Numbered from the stretch's first letter, positions 34,201-45,026 are shown. The stretch is 64,000 nucleotides of DNA from Triticum aestivum (GCF_018294505.1 NC_057795.1:231116643-231180642); one strand, 5' to 3'. A program made the numbers and translations. The notes: generated by a model from the letters alone, not told the origin.

Positions 34201-35788
34201 GATTGGATGCTTAATTTCGGTTGTATCAATTTCACCTCTTCCATCACTGCGAACATGGTGTGGTATACGTTTACTAGCTGCTTGATATTTGTGCAGACAG
34301 AGATGTCTGCTCGTTGCTATTTGGCAAACAAACAAAGTGTCCGCAATTTTGGTTGAACTGCACAAGAGAATAGTATAGTCACTGCATGCAGTGCCATTTG
34401 AAAATAGACACAAAGATTGGATAGTCACTTCATGGACTGTAGAAAAGTACTACTGTACTATTTATTGGCCAAGACTAGGTGCTTCATTGCTTTGGTCTGA
34501 TTATACAATGGGCATCATTTTCCCAAAGTTAAAGTTTGTATTCTGAAAATAGTCTCGCGGTGTGATCGAGAGAAGACCAAATCATATTGCAGTGGATGTT
34601 CCTCCATCATGTGTGGTTCATTCGCATGGTTCCAGCTGTTGCTGAAACCACTTACGTTTGCAAGAGGAATTGTAGACTTCACAAACAAATTTGTCTTTCA
34701 GTCTGTACTGAATGTTGGCCAAGAGAAGCATCCATGTTAGTAGGAGGAACAAATGTTTTTTCTAGATCTTTGCTTTTGGAGCTACATATTTGTATATGAT
34801 CTATGAATCATTGAGATGCATTAACATGTTGATCTTATGTATGGGAATCGTACTAGTTAGTTTTAGTTGCGATGCAAGATCCGAAGTGGCTAATCTTTGC
34901 TTTTGGGGCTACATATTTGTATACGATCTTTGAATCATTGAGATGCATTAACAGTTACTTATTTCTGTTTGCTCAGTGTTTACAAGTTATTGATCGATCA
35001 CTAGCTAGCCTACAAATGCGCTCCTCGCAGTTTTATTTGCGACACAAGATGTGAAGTGGCAGTTTTTTGAATAAAAATGCCTACCTCTAAAGAAACTGAC
35101 AAGCTACACTATCGATCCTACGCGGATAAAAATGCCTACCTCTGAAGAAACTGACAAGCTACACTATCGATCTGACACGGATAAATAGCGGATCACGCAC
35201 ATACTACCTCCTTTCCAGTTTGTAGGGCTCAATTCAAGAAATGACCTACTCGATCCTACACGAATAAATAGCGGATCACGCACGTACTAGTACCTCCTTT
35301 CCAGTTTGCAGGGCTTAATTCAAACCTCTCACCAACCAAGGTACTCACTCCGTCCTGGTTTATTAGTCACGTGAGCAAAGCAGCAAGACCAAGGCATGGC
35401 AATAATTAACGGCATGAAGAAGTTTAAGCTTAATTAATTCTAGCGATTTAAGTGGTTGCATGCGTGCCCTCGGCTGCGACTCGTTGCATGCTGCTTCGCG
35501 CACTGCCTGCGAGCGATTCTGAGTGCCTGCATGCAGCCGACCGTAATAAAGGTAGCTAACTGATGCGAAAAAAGATACGCTTTAATTGTTCCGGGCTTTT
35601 TAAATCCGTGAAATCATTATTGACGAGGGAGATGATTCGAGTGCACTTGTTTGACCGTCATGCCGGCGTGTGACCCAGACGGGACGGGACGGCACAGTCA
35701 TAATTTTAGTTTCCCTAGTTTTCCACGGCAAGCTGGCGCGCTAAGCCATTATGCATTGAATTCCGATGACCGTCGCGCTACCTTCCCC
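31291..35788. other. Long AT-rich CACTA interior without a convincing gene
   Basis: A possible first exon lies at 31945-32027 on the plus strand (ATG then ASVPKLAAIVCAEDNDHERS, followed by a GTATG donor), but no downstream exons could be joined. From 32560 to 34350 short degenerate repeats recur: AAGGCGCTGATGTCATTTTATTTT near 32902 and a variant near 33693; GGTACATGGTTTGC near 33095 and 34078. 34767-34954 contains a direct duplication (TTTGCTTTTGGRGCTACATA). 35067-35300 contains a double tandem repeat (AATGCCTACCTCT, then AATAGCGGATCACGCAC). A minus-strand frame at 32187-32687 is not supported by any recognisable motif. Confidence 0.45.
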
Positions 35789-35789
35789 C

Positions 35790-35797
35790 TATAAGTA
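35790..35797 (+). promoter_or_regulatory. TATA-like box upstream of the 35889 ORF
   Basis: TATAAGTA in CCCCCTATAAGTACTG, about 98 bp before the ATG, matching a start site near 35820. Confidence 0.45.
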
Positions 35798-35888
35798 CTG
35801 TTTCCCGGCCTTCTCCAGTGCCACCTTGACCCAACTCGCCATATCCTCATAAGCCCCCACCGGCCCGACGTCGCTCGCCACGTCCACC

Positions 35889-36406
35889 ATGCCCCCGCCA
35901 GTCCGCGGTAGGCGACGCCGGAGGCGGTCACCGCCGGAACTAGTGTTCGGTTTTTCACCGGAAGGCAGACGGAGGGAGGAGGCATTCTATCTGTCTTTAG
36001 ATGGCAATGCGCAGATCGAGGAGTTGTTGGAGCACGACCGCATGGAGGAGGAGCAGGAGTTGTTGGAGCGCGACCGCCTGGCGGAGGAGCAGTGTATCGC
36101 CGATTTGCGCCGCCAGCGGGACATGGAGCAGCAGCGCACCGATGCTCTGAGTCGCGAGCAGAGCGTCCGCAACTGGGTCACCACATGGAGGCCGGCGCCC
36201 GGCAAATAGCCCTGGAGGCTGTCGGGCATGCATGCGTTCGCGATGCTGATTTTTACTACCAGCTCGTCAAGTGGGTTTCCGGCTTGGAAGCCGAAGCTTC
36301 GGTGGACCACGCCGGCATGGAAAGGGCCAACGCGCGTGAGCAACATGCCCTATCGCACCTCTGGCAAGTCCGAGGCGAGGCGCAGGACGTCGGTGCCGGC
36401 GTTTAG
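35889..36406 (+). pseudogene. Unrecognised small gene, charged coiled-coil, frame-split
   Basis: A 106-codon frame from 35889 (MPPPVRGRRRRRRSPPELV) has Arg-rich then Glu/Arg-rich helical repeats (EELLEHDRMEEEQELLERDR). Its frame is replaced near 36185 by a second frame (MEAGARQIALEAVGHACVRD, YYQLVKWVSGLEAE, MERANAREQHALSHLW) ending at TAG 36404-36406. Both parts share high wobble GC and similar composition, so I read one gene with a single small indel. The family is not recognised. A TATA-like box and a CpG-rich leader precede it. It may be another captured host gene fragment. Confidence 0.45.
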
Positions 36407-37803
36407 CGTGTACGGCCGGCATCGTCTAGTTAGCTAAGAGTAAGTTAGTACTTGTCTAGTGGGAGTAGATAGTTAACTTGGCTATGATGGTTGTCAACGT
36501 GGAAGTTCAGTACTCTATATGTGGATAACACCTGTTACTTTGCTCTGAATGTTGAACTTTCCGTTTGAACGTATGGAATGGGTTGTTATTTTTTTAAATG
36601 GGTTGTATTTGTCCTCCACATGTTTAGAGGCTGACTTGTGGGCCTAGCAAGTTGACGCGTACAGAATCAGGAGATGATTGTACATGGAGAGGATGACAGC
36701 AGGGACCCGCCAAGGTCATGGCAGTACACAAGCAAGTGCCTCCTTATTTCAAGCCAATAAAAAAATGGCTCCTCCTAGTGGATTTCTGACATCTGGGTCC
36801 CATGCATTGTCAACGTAGTCAATAAACGAGAGAATTGCACAACGAGCGGCTGACACGAGGGACCCAGCAGCTCGCCCAGTTATTTTTGTTTTGGGTTAAT
36901 TTGATAAATGCCTCCGAGAAATGCCACTGCAATTTCCAAACTTTGAAAAATGCCATTTCATGCCATTTCTAGTGGCATTTTTTGAAGTTTGGAGTTGCGT
37001 TTTTCAAAGTTTGCAAACTGCAGTGGCGTTTTTTAAAGTTTGCAAAAATTGCAGTGGCATTCTTCAAAGTTTGGAAATTGCAGTGGCATTTTTATGAATC
37101 GCCATAATTGGAGTGGCATTTATCTAATTTGTTTTTGAGATGGAAGCAGGGTGTCAACTGGGCTGTGCGGGACACTCTGGCATGTCTAGACAGCCTTTTC
37201 TTTTATGTTTACCACAGGGCAGCCCAGTAGTTTTTTTCTCTTTTTGAAAATGGCTAGCCCAGTTTTTTGTGATTTGTCAAGTAAGTCACTTTATCAGGCC
37301 TGTTGGGCTAGACGAGGAGAGCTTCATTCGGCTGGCCGAGAAAATGGCCTATCAGTAATGAGAAATGGGATGTACATTTTTAAAGCACATCAAACCGACA
37401 ATTAGTTTCAAATATCTTTTTTTCATTTCGAGATTTTAAATTGCATTGACTTTTATGCGTGGATAATTTATTGGATTTTATATTGATATACATTTATTTT
37501 TAAAATCAGTCTGAATGTGACTCGAAATTTTGGGATTAAAAACAGTTCAGACCGCACCGACATATGCAAAATATCATATAATTTTTTAACCGTGGCCACA
37601 ATATGGGCTGTAATGCTAACAAAAAGAATATGGGCTCCAAAAATACCCGTAAGAATTAGCAAATGGGTTGTAAACTATTTGAAATAATGGCAGATGGGTT
37701 GTATGCTGTTTTCCAAAGATTTGAGGCTTTCCATAGATTTCCTATATAATGTTGGATGTCCATCCAACGGCCGTCGTGCTTCTTCAATCTGTGGTTTTTC
37801 ATC
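36407..37803. other. CACTA right-side interior with minisatellite and decayed subterminal repeats
   Basis: 36620-36880 resembles the repeat units at 49800-51300 (GGGCCTAGCAAGTTGACG, AAGTGCCTCCTTATT, GGGACCCAGCAGCTCG). 36900-37130 is a tandem repeat of about 43-bp units built on TTGCAGTGGCATTTTT and CAAAGTTTG. 37749-37790 (GATGTCCATCCAACGGCCGT) recurs at 49990 and 50750. No gene. Confidence 0.55.
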
Positions 37804-37955
37804 GTAGACTCTTCCACGCAGCACCAGTTTTCACACTGTGGTTTTTCACCACTTATTGCCCTCTCACTGTAGCCACATCGTCATTGCGTAATTATTTTCT
37901 TAACACCGCTTTTAGCAAATCTCGAGGACGAGATTTTTCTTAAGGGGGTTAGTAT
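37804..37955 (+). repeat. Duplicate of the LARD internal 3' end, left of LTR A
   Basis: Practically identical to 45412-45563, from CGTAGACTCTTCCACGCAGC through the polypurine tract to the LTR start. The similarity ends abruptly at 37803/37804. Confidence 0.88.
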
Positions 37956-39375
37956 TGTGACACCCCAAAAATTTGGCCTTGTTTTAATGGAATAAAATTT
38001 TGCCAGGATTTAAAACTTTGAATTTTTGAGCTCCATTTTTTGATTTTTAAATCATTTCCTTCCCTGTTATTATGAGATTTTCCCAGAGAGAAATTTTTTC
38101 AAATGTGTTATTGGACTTGATTAACCTCTCAAGTAAAGCTTTCCCTTATCCAATATAACTAATTAACTAATTTAGTTGCTTGATCATTGTTTTCTTGAAA
38201 AATGGTTTTTTTAAGGTTAAATGGCCTTATTTGAACTACAACCATTTGATAAATTCACTTAAAATTCCCACAAAAATTTGGAGATGTCATGTGATGTTTT
38301 TAAATCACTTTTATGCAAAAATATATTTCATTCATGAAATATTTTGAGCCCTACACTCAATTTTTCTTCTCTGGTCCAGAGTGCATTTTGCACTACAACC
38401 TGTTTAAATATTTCTTTAAAACTTCTACCAAAATTAGGGGAGGTCAATAGGAGGCTATTATTTCACTTTGTGCAAAAACCTATTTATGTTCTTTGAAAAA
38501 TTTGAGTGAATCAACCTCATCTTCATTCTGGACCAACTTGATGGTTTGTACAGCAACCATGTTTTTACTTGCTCTTTAACCCTTGATTATTTCTCCTACT
38601 TGTAGTCCCCCATGTTAAACCCTTAAGTCCAGGAGCATGCACCTTTTGGATCATTTTTGGTTCATGAAATAATGTCATTTATTCCCTGTCCAGAATTGAA
38701 ATTCTGCTAAAATTACACTAGCAAGTTTCTGCTTTTGGCCAAATAACCTCACCACTCTGTCTTGAATCTAAGGTGATCTTGATCTGGAGATTTGGGCCAC
38801 CCCAAGAGTTGCTTAGAAGCCTTTAACATTTTGTCAAACACCTGGTGTGCATGGCCAGTTTTGACATGATTTTGTCTTTGCATTGTGACCTTGCACCTCG
38901 GATCATACTAGCATGTCCACTAGGATTCCAGTTGCTCCTAACCTGGGTCTGTTAATTGCCAGCCTCGACCGCGACCTCTAGCGTGCTCTGGCATAGTGTT
39001 GAACACGTCCCGTGCACGCCCGGAGCGCGAGCAGAGCGCGCGTATTGGACGACCCGTGCCCGAGCTGACACACTGGCCCCACGGCTTTGGCCCGCTCTGC
39101 AGCACCTCGCCATGCACTCCCCTTCTCACCGCAACACGCCAAGCAGCCCCGCCGCGCCCGAAAGGCCAAGCGCTAGCTGCCGACACCGCCCGACAGCCTC
39201 TGGCCATGTCGGTGCCGCCCAAGCCACTCCCACTCGCCACCTGCCCCTGTGAGCAGTGCGTGCTCATCCACAGCTTCGTCCCCTAGCGCTCGTCGCCGCC
39301 ACGTCACCCTAGCCACAGAGAGGCGGTTCGCCGGAGAGCTTATCCACGGCCGCCGCGGAACCGACCTCGTCGCGC

Positions 39376-39382
39376 TATAAAT
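39376..39382 (+). promoter_or_regulatory. TATA box of LARD LTR A
   Basis: TATAAAT in GTCGCGCTATAAATGGACAC. The same box is at 46981-46987 in LTR B. Confidence 0.65.
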
Positions 39383-41233
39383 GGACACCCCGAGCCCCTC
39401 TGAGCATGCAATCGTCAGGGAAACACCGCCTTCCTCATCTCCGGCAACTCCTGCCGCCGCCACTGTCTCGTTCACTCCGGCGCCATCAGGGCTTCCCCCT
39501 CTCCGTTCTCTTCACCAAGAGCTTCCACATCCTCCCGTGAGCCTTTTCCCCTACTTGATTTTGATCGGGAGCCAACGCCGCCACAAAGTCACTTCGCCAC
39601 CGAAGCCTTCTTCCGCCGCGGAGCTCGCCGCCGGCAGCTCACTCCGTCCCTGCCGACCCAACGACTACCGGGAGGACCGCCCCAACCTTACAGATCCATC
39701 CCCACCCTCGGGGGCCCGCGAGGAGCAGCCAAATGCCGGCGACGATCGCCGGAGCCCCGCTCCGCTCGGGCAAAGGAGGGAGACGACGCGCGGCGACTGG
39801 TCAAACCTGACCAGTGGGCCAGGCAGGCCCACTGTCAGTGACACCCCGCGCCGTCCACGTGGTTAAGTGGAGGCGTAAAGCCTCAAGTATGCCTCCTCTG
39901 CACCGAAAGTGTATTTCTATCTGAATCGTTTTCTTTTCTGTCTTATTTTAAAAACAGATTTGACCAAATCTTTGACTGGCTATAACTTTTTAAATATAAC
40001 TCCAAATGAGTTGATTCTTTTTCCTACCTTCCTTAAATTTGGTCTAGTTTATTTTAAGATTTATTTGAAAAAATTTCAAACAACTTTTTAGTTCTGTTTT
40101 TGAAATATGTGTTAATTCAAATATATTTTTAAATAGGATTTTGGGGAGAGAGAAGAAACTTTCAAAAGTTTTGGAGTGCGCCCTGCCTTTCCACACATTG
40201 AAGGCAAGCATTCTGAACCCCGGCATAATATTTTTGGTGTGATCGTTGATACATTTATAACACCACCACATTTCGAAGGACTTGTTATTTCATGTGATAT
40301 GATCATATGCATAGGTGCATGTTATTGATTTCCATGCTGTTGGTAATGAACACACTTGTGATGATAATCACCCTCATATGCCTTGCATGCATACCGGCAG
40401 GAACCCGGCAAAACCTCTGCCTTGGGTAGGCATGAGTTTGTCGCCGGTCTCCGTCGGGACGGTTATGTCTGGTATGGCATGGTAAGGTGATATGAGAGGT
40501 GACTCTGCTGGATGAAATATAATCGTTATGCTAATCATGCAGGGAATACTTAAACCTCCTGAGGCGACCTTAGATCGAGTCTTGTTCCAGTAAACCCCAT
40601 ACTTGTTTCGTACTACTACTCGTCTCTACAGCAAGTAGAGTACGGTTCAGTAAGTTGTCAACCTCTTTCGAGCACACCGTATAGAGAGGCCATGGTGGAA
40701 GATACCGCTTGTAGCTGGTAGGCAGGCCACCTGGTCCGGGGGCATGGGTGTTTCCGGTTGGGACCGAGAGGGGAGGCCACCCCTTAGAGCGCGCGATATA
40801 AATTTGATCCCATGCTACGCGAGGTTGTAGCCTCCCCACTTAGAGTTTGCTTAACATGTGTCGTGGGTGATTCCAGACATGTGTGAGATAAGCTGGTGTG
40901 TGCAAGTTAGGTGTGTTTTCAACAAAAAGACCGTAGACGGAATTAGTCCTGCTGGACTAGAGAAATCCGTTACTCGTGGGTAAAGAGTACACCCTCTGCA
41001 GAGAATAAACCTATTCGAATAGCTGTGTCCATGGTTAAGGATTTACAGTCTGGGATGGGTCAGGTGTCGGTCTTAGCGTCGGTCTTCGGAGGTGAAACGG
41101 TTAATCAGAAATGGAATTACTGCTTGTGACTTGTGATAACTATGATTATTATTATTATTGACTAACCCGTGATATTATTGTTATTACCGAATATCTCTGG
41201 GATGGTTCTACCTCCGGGATATTCATTATGATT

Positions 41234-41745
41234 GTTTCTTTTAAAGCCCTTTATGTGGTGTCGCTCAGACGCCCGACTGTGGCATTTCTTTTAAGGCCCT
41301 TTATGTGGTGTCGCCCAGACGCCCGACTATGGCATTTCTTTTAAAGCCCTTTATGTGGTGTCGCCCAGACGCCCGACTGTGGCATTTCTTTTAAAGCCNN
41401 NNNNNNNNNNNNNNNNNNNNNNNNNNNNNNNNNNNNNNNNNNNNNNNNNNNNNNNNNNNNNNNNNNNNNNNNNNNNNNNNNNNNNNNNNNNNNNNNNNNN
41501 NNNNNNNNNNNNNNNNNNNNNNNNNNNNNNNNNNNNNNNNNNNNNNNNNNNNNNNNNNNNNNNNNNNNNNNNNNNNNNNNNNNNNNNNNNNNNNNNNNNN
41601 NTAAAGCCCTTTAAGTGGTGTCGCTCAGACGCCCGACTGTGGCATTTCTCTTAAAGCCCTTTATGTGGTGTCGCTCAGACGCCCGACTGTGGCATTTCTT
41701 TTAAAGCCCTTTATGTGGTGTCGCTAAGACGCCCGACTGTTCCAT
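41234..41745 (+). repeat. 50-bp minisatellite in LTR A
   Basis: Units of TAAAGCCCTTTATGTGGTGT then CGCxCAGACGCCCGACTGTG and GCATTTCTTT. The array is interrupted by the assembly gap at 41399-41601, so its copy number is unknown. The LTR B counterpart has seven units. Confidence 0.9.
41399..41601. other. Assembly gap (203 N) inside the minisatellite
   Basis: Run of N. Probably a collapsed or unresolved tandem array. Confidence 0.98.
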
Positions 41746-42299
41746 TGCTTGTTATTTGATTCAAATTTTTTTATACTACCATGTTAGCATTTTTATAAAT
41801 AACTTGCTTGCACACATCAGAGTTTCATTTATCTATTGTGACTGACGTCATGAGCAATAAATATTTTCAGCACATCATTGTTATATTATACTTGTGTTCT
41901 TAATGTTTGCGAGTACATTCAAAGTACTCACTGGCTTGTCCCTGGCTATTGTCTTGGCCAGATTTTTCTTGCACGGAGAGGAGCGACGCGATGCCAGCCC
42001 CGGAACCCACTCAATGGAGATAGCAGCCTCGCGAAGATAGGAATTAACCTAGTCAGCTGTTCCCGTGGGAAATGGAGTCCCATAGACACTGATGTTTCAC
42101 AAACCGCTTCCGCCATCAACCACTAGAAACCATTTGTTGTACTCACAGGCCAGAATGGTCTTGTACTGCATATTTTGTATTTTGCTTGGAATTTCTGTAT
42201 CAAGTTGGAGCCTCATCAGCTAACAGTAATCCTGGGGCTGATGAGCACGACGGTCTTTTCTGGAAGTTTATTACCCAGAAAACCCTGTCGTGACAGACT

Positions 42300-42312
42300 T
42301 GGTATCAAAGCC
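42300..42312 (+). other. LARD primer-binding site
   Basis: TGGTATCAAAGCC four bases after LTR A. It matches the initiator-Met type TGGTATCAGAGC except one base. Confidence 0.75.
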
Positions 42313-42547
42313 AGGCTGACCATTGGCTAATCCTATCTTAGCCAATAAACTTAGGCAAACCAACCCACCAGACCTTAACCAAACCCTAGCCAAGCTTCTT
42401 GTGCAAGATAGCCACACAGTGACCCCGACTCCTTTTTACAGTCGGTGCCCAACCTACCAACCTAACCTATCACTCATGCGCCAGTGACCGGCCCCTAAAT
42501 AGTCCTTTCTCACAAGCGTGCGAAGGAAGACTCCGTCCCCTTTTCCT

Positions 42548-42555
42548 TATAAAAA
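42548..42555 (+). promoter_or_regulatory. TATA box of LARD ORF 1
   Basis: TATAAAAA in CCTTATAAAAAGGGCGC, 63 bp upstream of the ATG at 42611. Confidence 0.6.
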
Positions 42556-42610
42556 GGGCGCGCTAGCACCAAACCAGCATAGCACAGCCGCTACCCCAAA
42601 CCGAGCCACA

Positions 42611-43405
42611 ATGCCTGGACCTATAGTGCACAACGAAACCACAGCAACCAACCTTGGAGGTTTTGTGACCATCCTCGCAAACCTCACCCGTCGTGCCTAC
42701 GCATTAGAGGAGCCACCAGAATATGTTGTGTATCAAGGACCCATGAGCGGTGAAGACCGCCAATTCTGGGCCACTGTGCACATTTACGGTAGGAGTCTAG
42801 CACTCGAGCGCCCCTACCGGTTCACCGGAAGAACAACTTCCTTTGAGCCACAAGCCATCCAGCTAGCCGCTCGAGAGGCTATAGTTCATCTCAGGCACTT
42901 GTCGCCCAGGGTTAACTGTCGCTCGTTCCACTACTATCCCAGACGTGAAGGGTATGGTAGACCACCCCAAGTTGCCAATGGAGATCACGAGACGGACCCC
43001 ACATTGTTGCACCTTGTGCGCTATGTAAGTGCACTAGAGGCACTGTTCGACCAGATCACTATTGATCTAATCGCAGCTCGTGGAGAGCTGGTTCGTCAAG
43101 CCCCGGCGAGAGAAGAAAACGAGCCCAACACCGACAACCCAGTCGTGCTGTTTGGACAACCGATCGAGACCCCGAGATCTGCCCCAGCCATCGGCCAAGG
43201 TGCTGCGATAACCCCAGAAGTGCTTCGTCGCCTTTTGGGAGCACACTCCAACGGGGTTGTGGCCAACAATCCCCGCGATGGTCATCTTCACTACCCCGAC
43301 CCTGCAGTTCCTCCGCCATCTCCGACTAATCCCGGCAGAGAGACACGTGGAGAAGCCTCGACATCCACCAGGCACGCCCGTTTAGACATAAACGAGGTAG
43401 ACTAA
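42611..43405 (+). CDS. LARD ORF 1: dsRBM-like protein, 264 aa
   Basis: Intact frame from ATG 42611 (MPGPIVHNETTATNLGG) to TAG 43403-43405; an in-frame ATG at 42518 lies upstream of the TATA box and is not used here. Residues about 18-98 follow the alpha-beta-beta-beta-alpha pattern of a dsRNA-binding motif: helix FVTILANLTRRAY, strand PEYVVYQGP, strand QFWATVHIYG, strand PYRFTGRTTS, helix IQLAAREAIVHLRHL. The KKxAK lysines of classical dsRBMs are absent, so RNA binding is uncertain. A second helical segment (LLHLVRYVSALEALFDQITI) and a Pro-rich tail follow. The ORF at 43765 is a paralogue. Neither resembles gag or pol. The role is unknown; binding structured element RNA is a speculation. Confidence 0.6.
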   Translation: MPGPIVHNETTATNLGGFVTILANLTRRAYALEEPPEYVVYQGPMSGEDRQFWATVHIYGRSLALERPYRFTGRTTSFEPQAIQLAAREAIVHLRHLSPRVNCRSFHYYPRREGYGRPPQVANGDHETDPTLLHLVRYVSALEALFDQITIDLIAARGELVRQAPAREENEPNTDNPVVLFGQPIETPRSAPAIGQGAAITPEVLRRLLGAHSNGVVANNPRDGHLHYPDPAVPPPSPTNPGRETRGEASTSTRHARLDINEVD

Positions 43406-43692
43406 GCCGTATGAGTAGCACCAAGTTTCAATGTATCCTCACTCTGTAATCATGCGACCGCGTATATTAACGCAGCCTGTCTTTGTGCCTCTGTTTTAAT
43501 AATAGCCTTGCATATTTGGTCAGCGCATAGCTGCATATTTTTCCGGGCACAACTACCAAAACCAACCCGACGACAACCAGAGTAACACGTCTCTTTATGA
43601 GATATGTGTATCTCTGACACTGACCCGACCTTTGGAGCTAAGCTGGCAAATTTATTACCTTTCACCACGGTAAAACGACCCGGCTCCATTGC

Positions 43693-43700
43693 TATATAAA
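43693..43700 (+). promoter_or_regulatory. TATA box of LARD ORF 2
   Basis: TATATAAA in TTGCTATATAAAGGCCACC, 72 bp upstream of ATG 43765, a spacing like that of ORF 1. Confidence 0.6.
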
Positions 43701-43764
43701 GGCCACCTTGTGACCTTACCCAGCAACCCTCACTTTGTGCACAACTCACACGCTTTTTCCTGTC

Positions 43765-44397
43765 ATGCCGAGCCCCAACATTCATCTGAGAATCCCAGAT
43801 GCAACTCCAGGTAGCTTTGTCAAAATATTGTGGGATTTTACCCGCAGTACCATGGGTTCTACCCAGCCACCCCAGTACGAGCTGTTCAAATCGAGGATCA
43901 CGCCATCCACCTCAGAATATTGGGCAGCAGTACACATTCCCCCTGTAGACCCCAACCAAGATCAACTAGAAGTTTCCTTCGTGGGGAAATCTATGCCAAC
44001 CCCACACTTGGCCATAGAAGCTGCTGCGAAAGAAGCGATTGCTCGTCTTCGATCCGCAGTACCCTATGCCCGCGAACGAGGATATTATTACTTTCCGAGC
44101 CATGCAGCACCCGGAGAAGTTACATCTTTTCCCGGTGGACGTATTGAGAGAGACCCAGTTCTGGCCAACCTTATCCAGTACATCATTGCTCAAGAGCATT
44201 TAAACCAGCGAGTGCTGGGTTATCTCCAGAGCCTCGCAGATTTAAATCCTCAGATTGCCATCGGCAGACCACTGAGACCCGACACGGAGAGACGCATACA
44301 TCGACTGGTCAACCCACTTCCTCCGATAGAAGAGGAGTGTATTCCTTTACCAGAGACATTTCATCAGGACTCCACCCAGTTACCATTTTCATTTTAG
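43765..44397 (+). CDS. LARD ORF 2: dsRBM-like paralogue, 210 aa
   Basis: Intact frame starting MPSPNIHLRIPDATPG and ending QLPFSF (TAG 44395-44397). It aligns with ORF 1 through the same segments: FVKILWDFTRS, PPQYELFKS, EYWAAVHIPP, EVSFVGKSMPTP, LAIEAAAKEAIARLRS, then RERGYYYFP (ORF 1: CRSFHYYPRR) and PVLANLIQYIIAQEHLNQRV (ORF 1: PTLLHLVRYVSALEALFDQI). Overall identity is low although the order and spacing are kept, so the duplication is old. Long conservation of both frames inside a non-autonomous element argues for selection. Function unknown. Confidence 0.6.
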   Translation: MPSPNIHLRIPDATPGSFVKILWDFTRSTMGSTQPPQYELFKSRITPSTSEYWAAVHIPPVDPNQDQLEVSFVGKSMPTPHLAIEAAAKEAIARLRSAVPYARERGYYYFPSHAAPGEVTSFPGGRIERDPVLANLIQYIIAQEHLNQRVLGYLQSLADLNPQIAIGRPLRPDTERRIHRLVNPLPPIEEECIPLPETFHQDSTQLPFSF

Positions 44398-44759
44398 ACG
44401 TCACTACTATATTTGTTCTTTGCAGCATTTATTTATGTGTGTGACTTATGCGTGATACCCTGAGTTTGTACGACGAGTAAATTATTTGGCTTCTACTAAT
44501 GTGTGTAGTTTTTGTTGTGGTTTATGCTCCTTCAAATTAAATGTTTTTCCCTCGCAAAATCCTGGAGTGAGATTTCTTTTCCCTGAGTTGCTACACCTGC
44601 CACTTCACGACATGGATTAAATTGATTTCACTCAGCACCAGGCAGCAGACTCACAACCCTTACCATTCGAACACATGCACTGTTTGCAAAACTTTGCAAC
44701 GGCGTTATATCCAACTAATCACCACCCCCTAACAACAGTTAGCACCCGGCACACCCCAT
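44398..44759. other. 3' region after LARD ORF 2
   Basis: AT-rich, probable 3' UTR of ORF 2 and of the convergent antisense ORF. No further gene. Confidence 0.45.
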
Positions 44760-44921
44760 CTACTCCTCATGATCACCACCACCACGGAGAGCCAACACCC
44801 GAGCCGCAGCGTCGCGATACTCGTCGAAGATCATCGCGCACAGGAGCACAGAGAGCCCCAGCAGCGTCGCCAACCCTCCGCATATCAGGATCACAAACCA
44901 GTCCGGCATCGCCTCCGCCAT
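44760..44921 (-). CDS. Antisense small membrane protein ORF in the LARD, 53 aa
   Basis: The minus-strand frame MAEAMPDWFVILICGGLATL continues with LGLSVLLCAMIF and a charged tail DEYRDAAARVLALRGG. It has one hydrophobic helix of about 20-22 residues at positions 9-31 and a cytosolic-looking tail. The frame extends upstream to 45152, but the ATG at 44919-44921 is the first one downstream of a minus-strand TATA box (45019-45026) about 100 bp away, so I prefer it. No family recognised. It converges with ORF 2. It could be chance, though the promoter-like context argues against that. Confidence 0.4.
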   Translation of the reverse strand: MAEAMPDWFVILICGGLATLLGLSVLLCAMIFDEYRDAAARVLALRGGGDHEE

Positions 44922-45018
44922 TAGAGCCTCGACCGAGCTTCTGTAAGCAGTAATGGAGAAAGAAGGAGGAGGAGAAGTGAGGCCAGGTGTGAGGAAGAAG
45001 AGAGGGGCACCCCGGCCG

Positions 45019-45026
45019 TTTTTATA
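45019..45026 (-). promoter_or_regulatory. Minus-strand TATA box upstream of the small membrane ORF
   Basis: TATAAAAA on the minus strand in CGAGCTATAAAAACGGCCGG. Confidence 0.5.

Larger units (their letters stand above)
37956..42295 (+). repeat. LARD LTR A
   Basis: 4,340 bp including a 203-base gap. TG..CA termini, TATA box TATAAAT at 39376-39382 in a CpG-rich promoter, and a 50-bp minisatellite near the 3' end. Open frames in 38956-39866 are the GC-rich promoter/leader region and are not called as genes, because they shift between the two LTRs. Confidence 0.88.

Noticed and set aside
38956..39866. Long GC-rich open frames in LTR A (and counterparts 46564-47511 in LTR B).
   Set aside because: They fall in the LTR promoter and leader, and frames are not conserved between the two LTRs because of an indel of about 40 bp.
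41234..41745. Possible CRISPR-like regular repeat.
   Set aside because: Repeats are contiguous 50-bp units with no spacers, in a plant LTR; a minisatellite.
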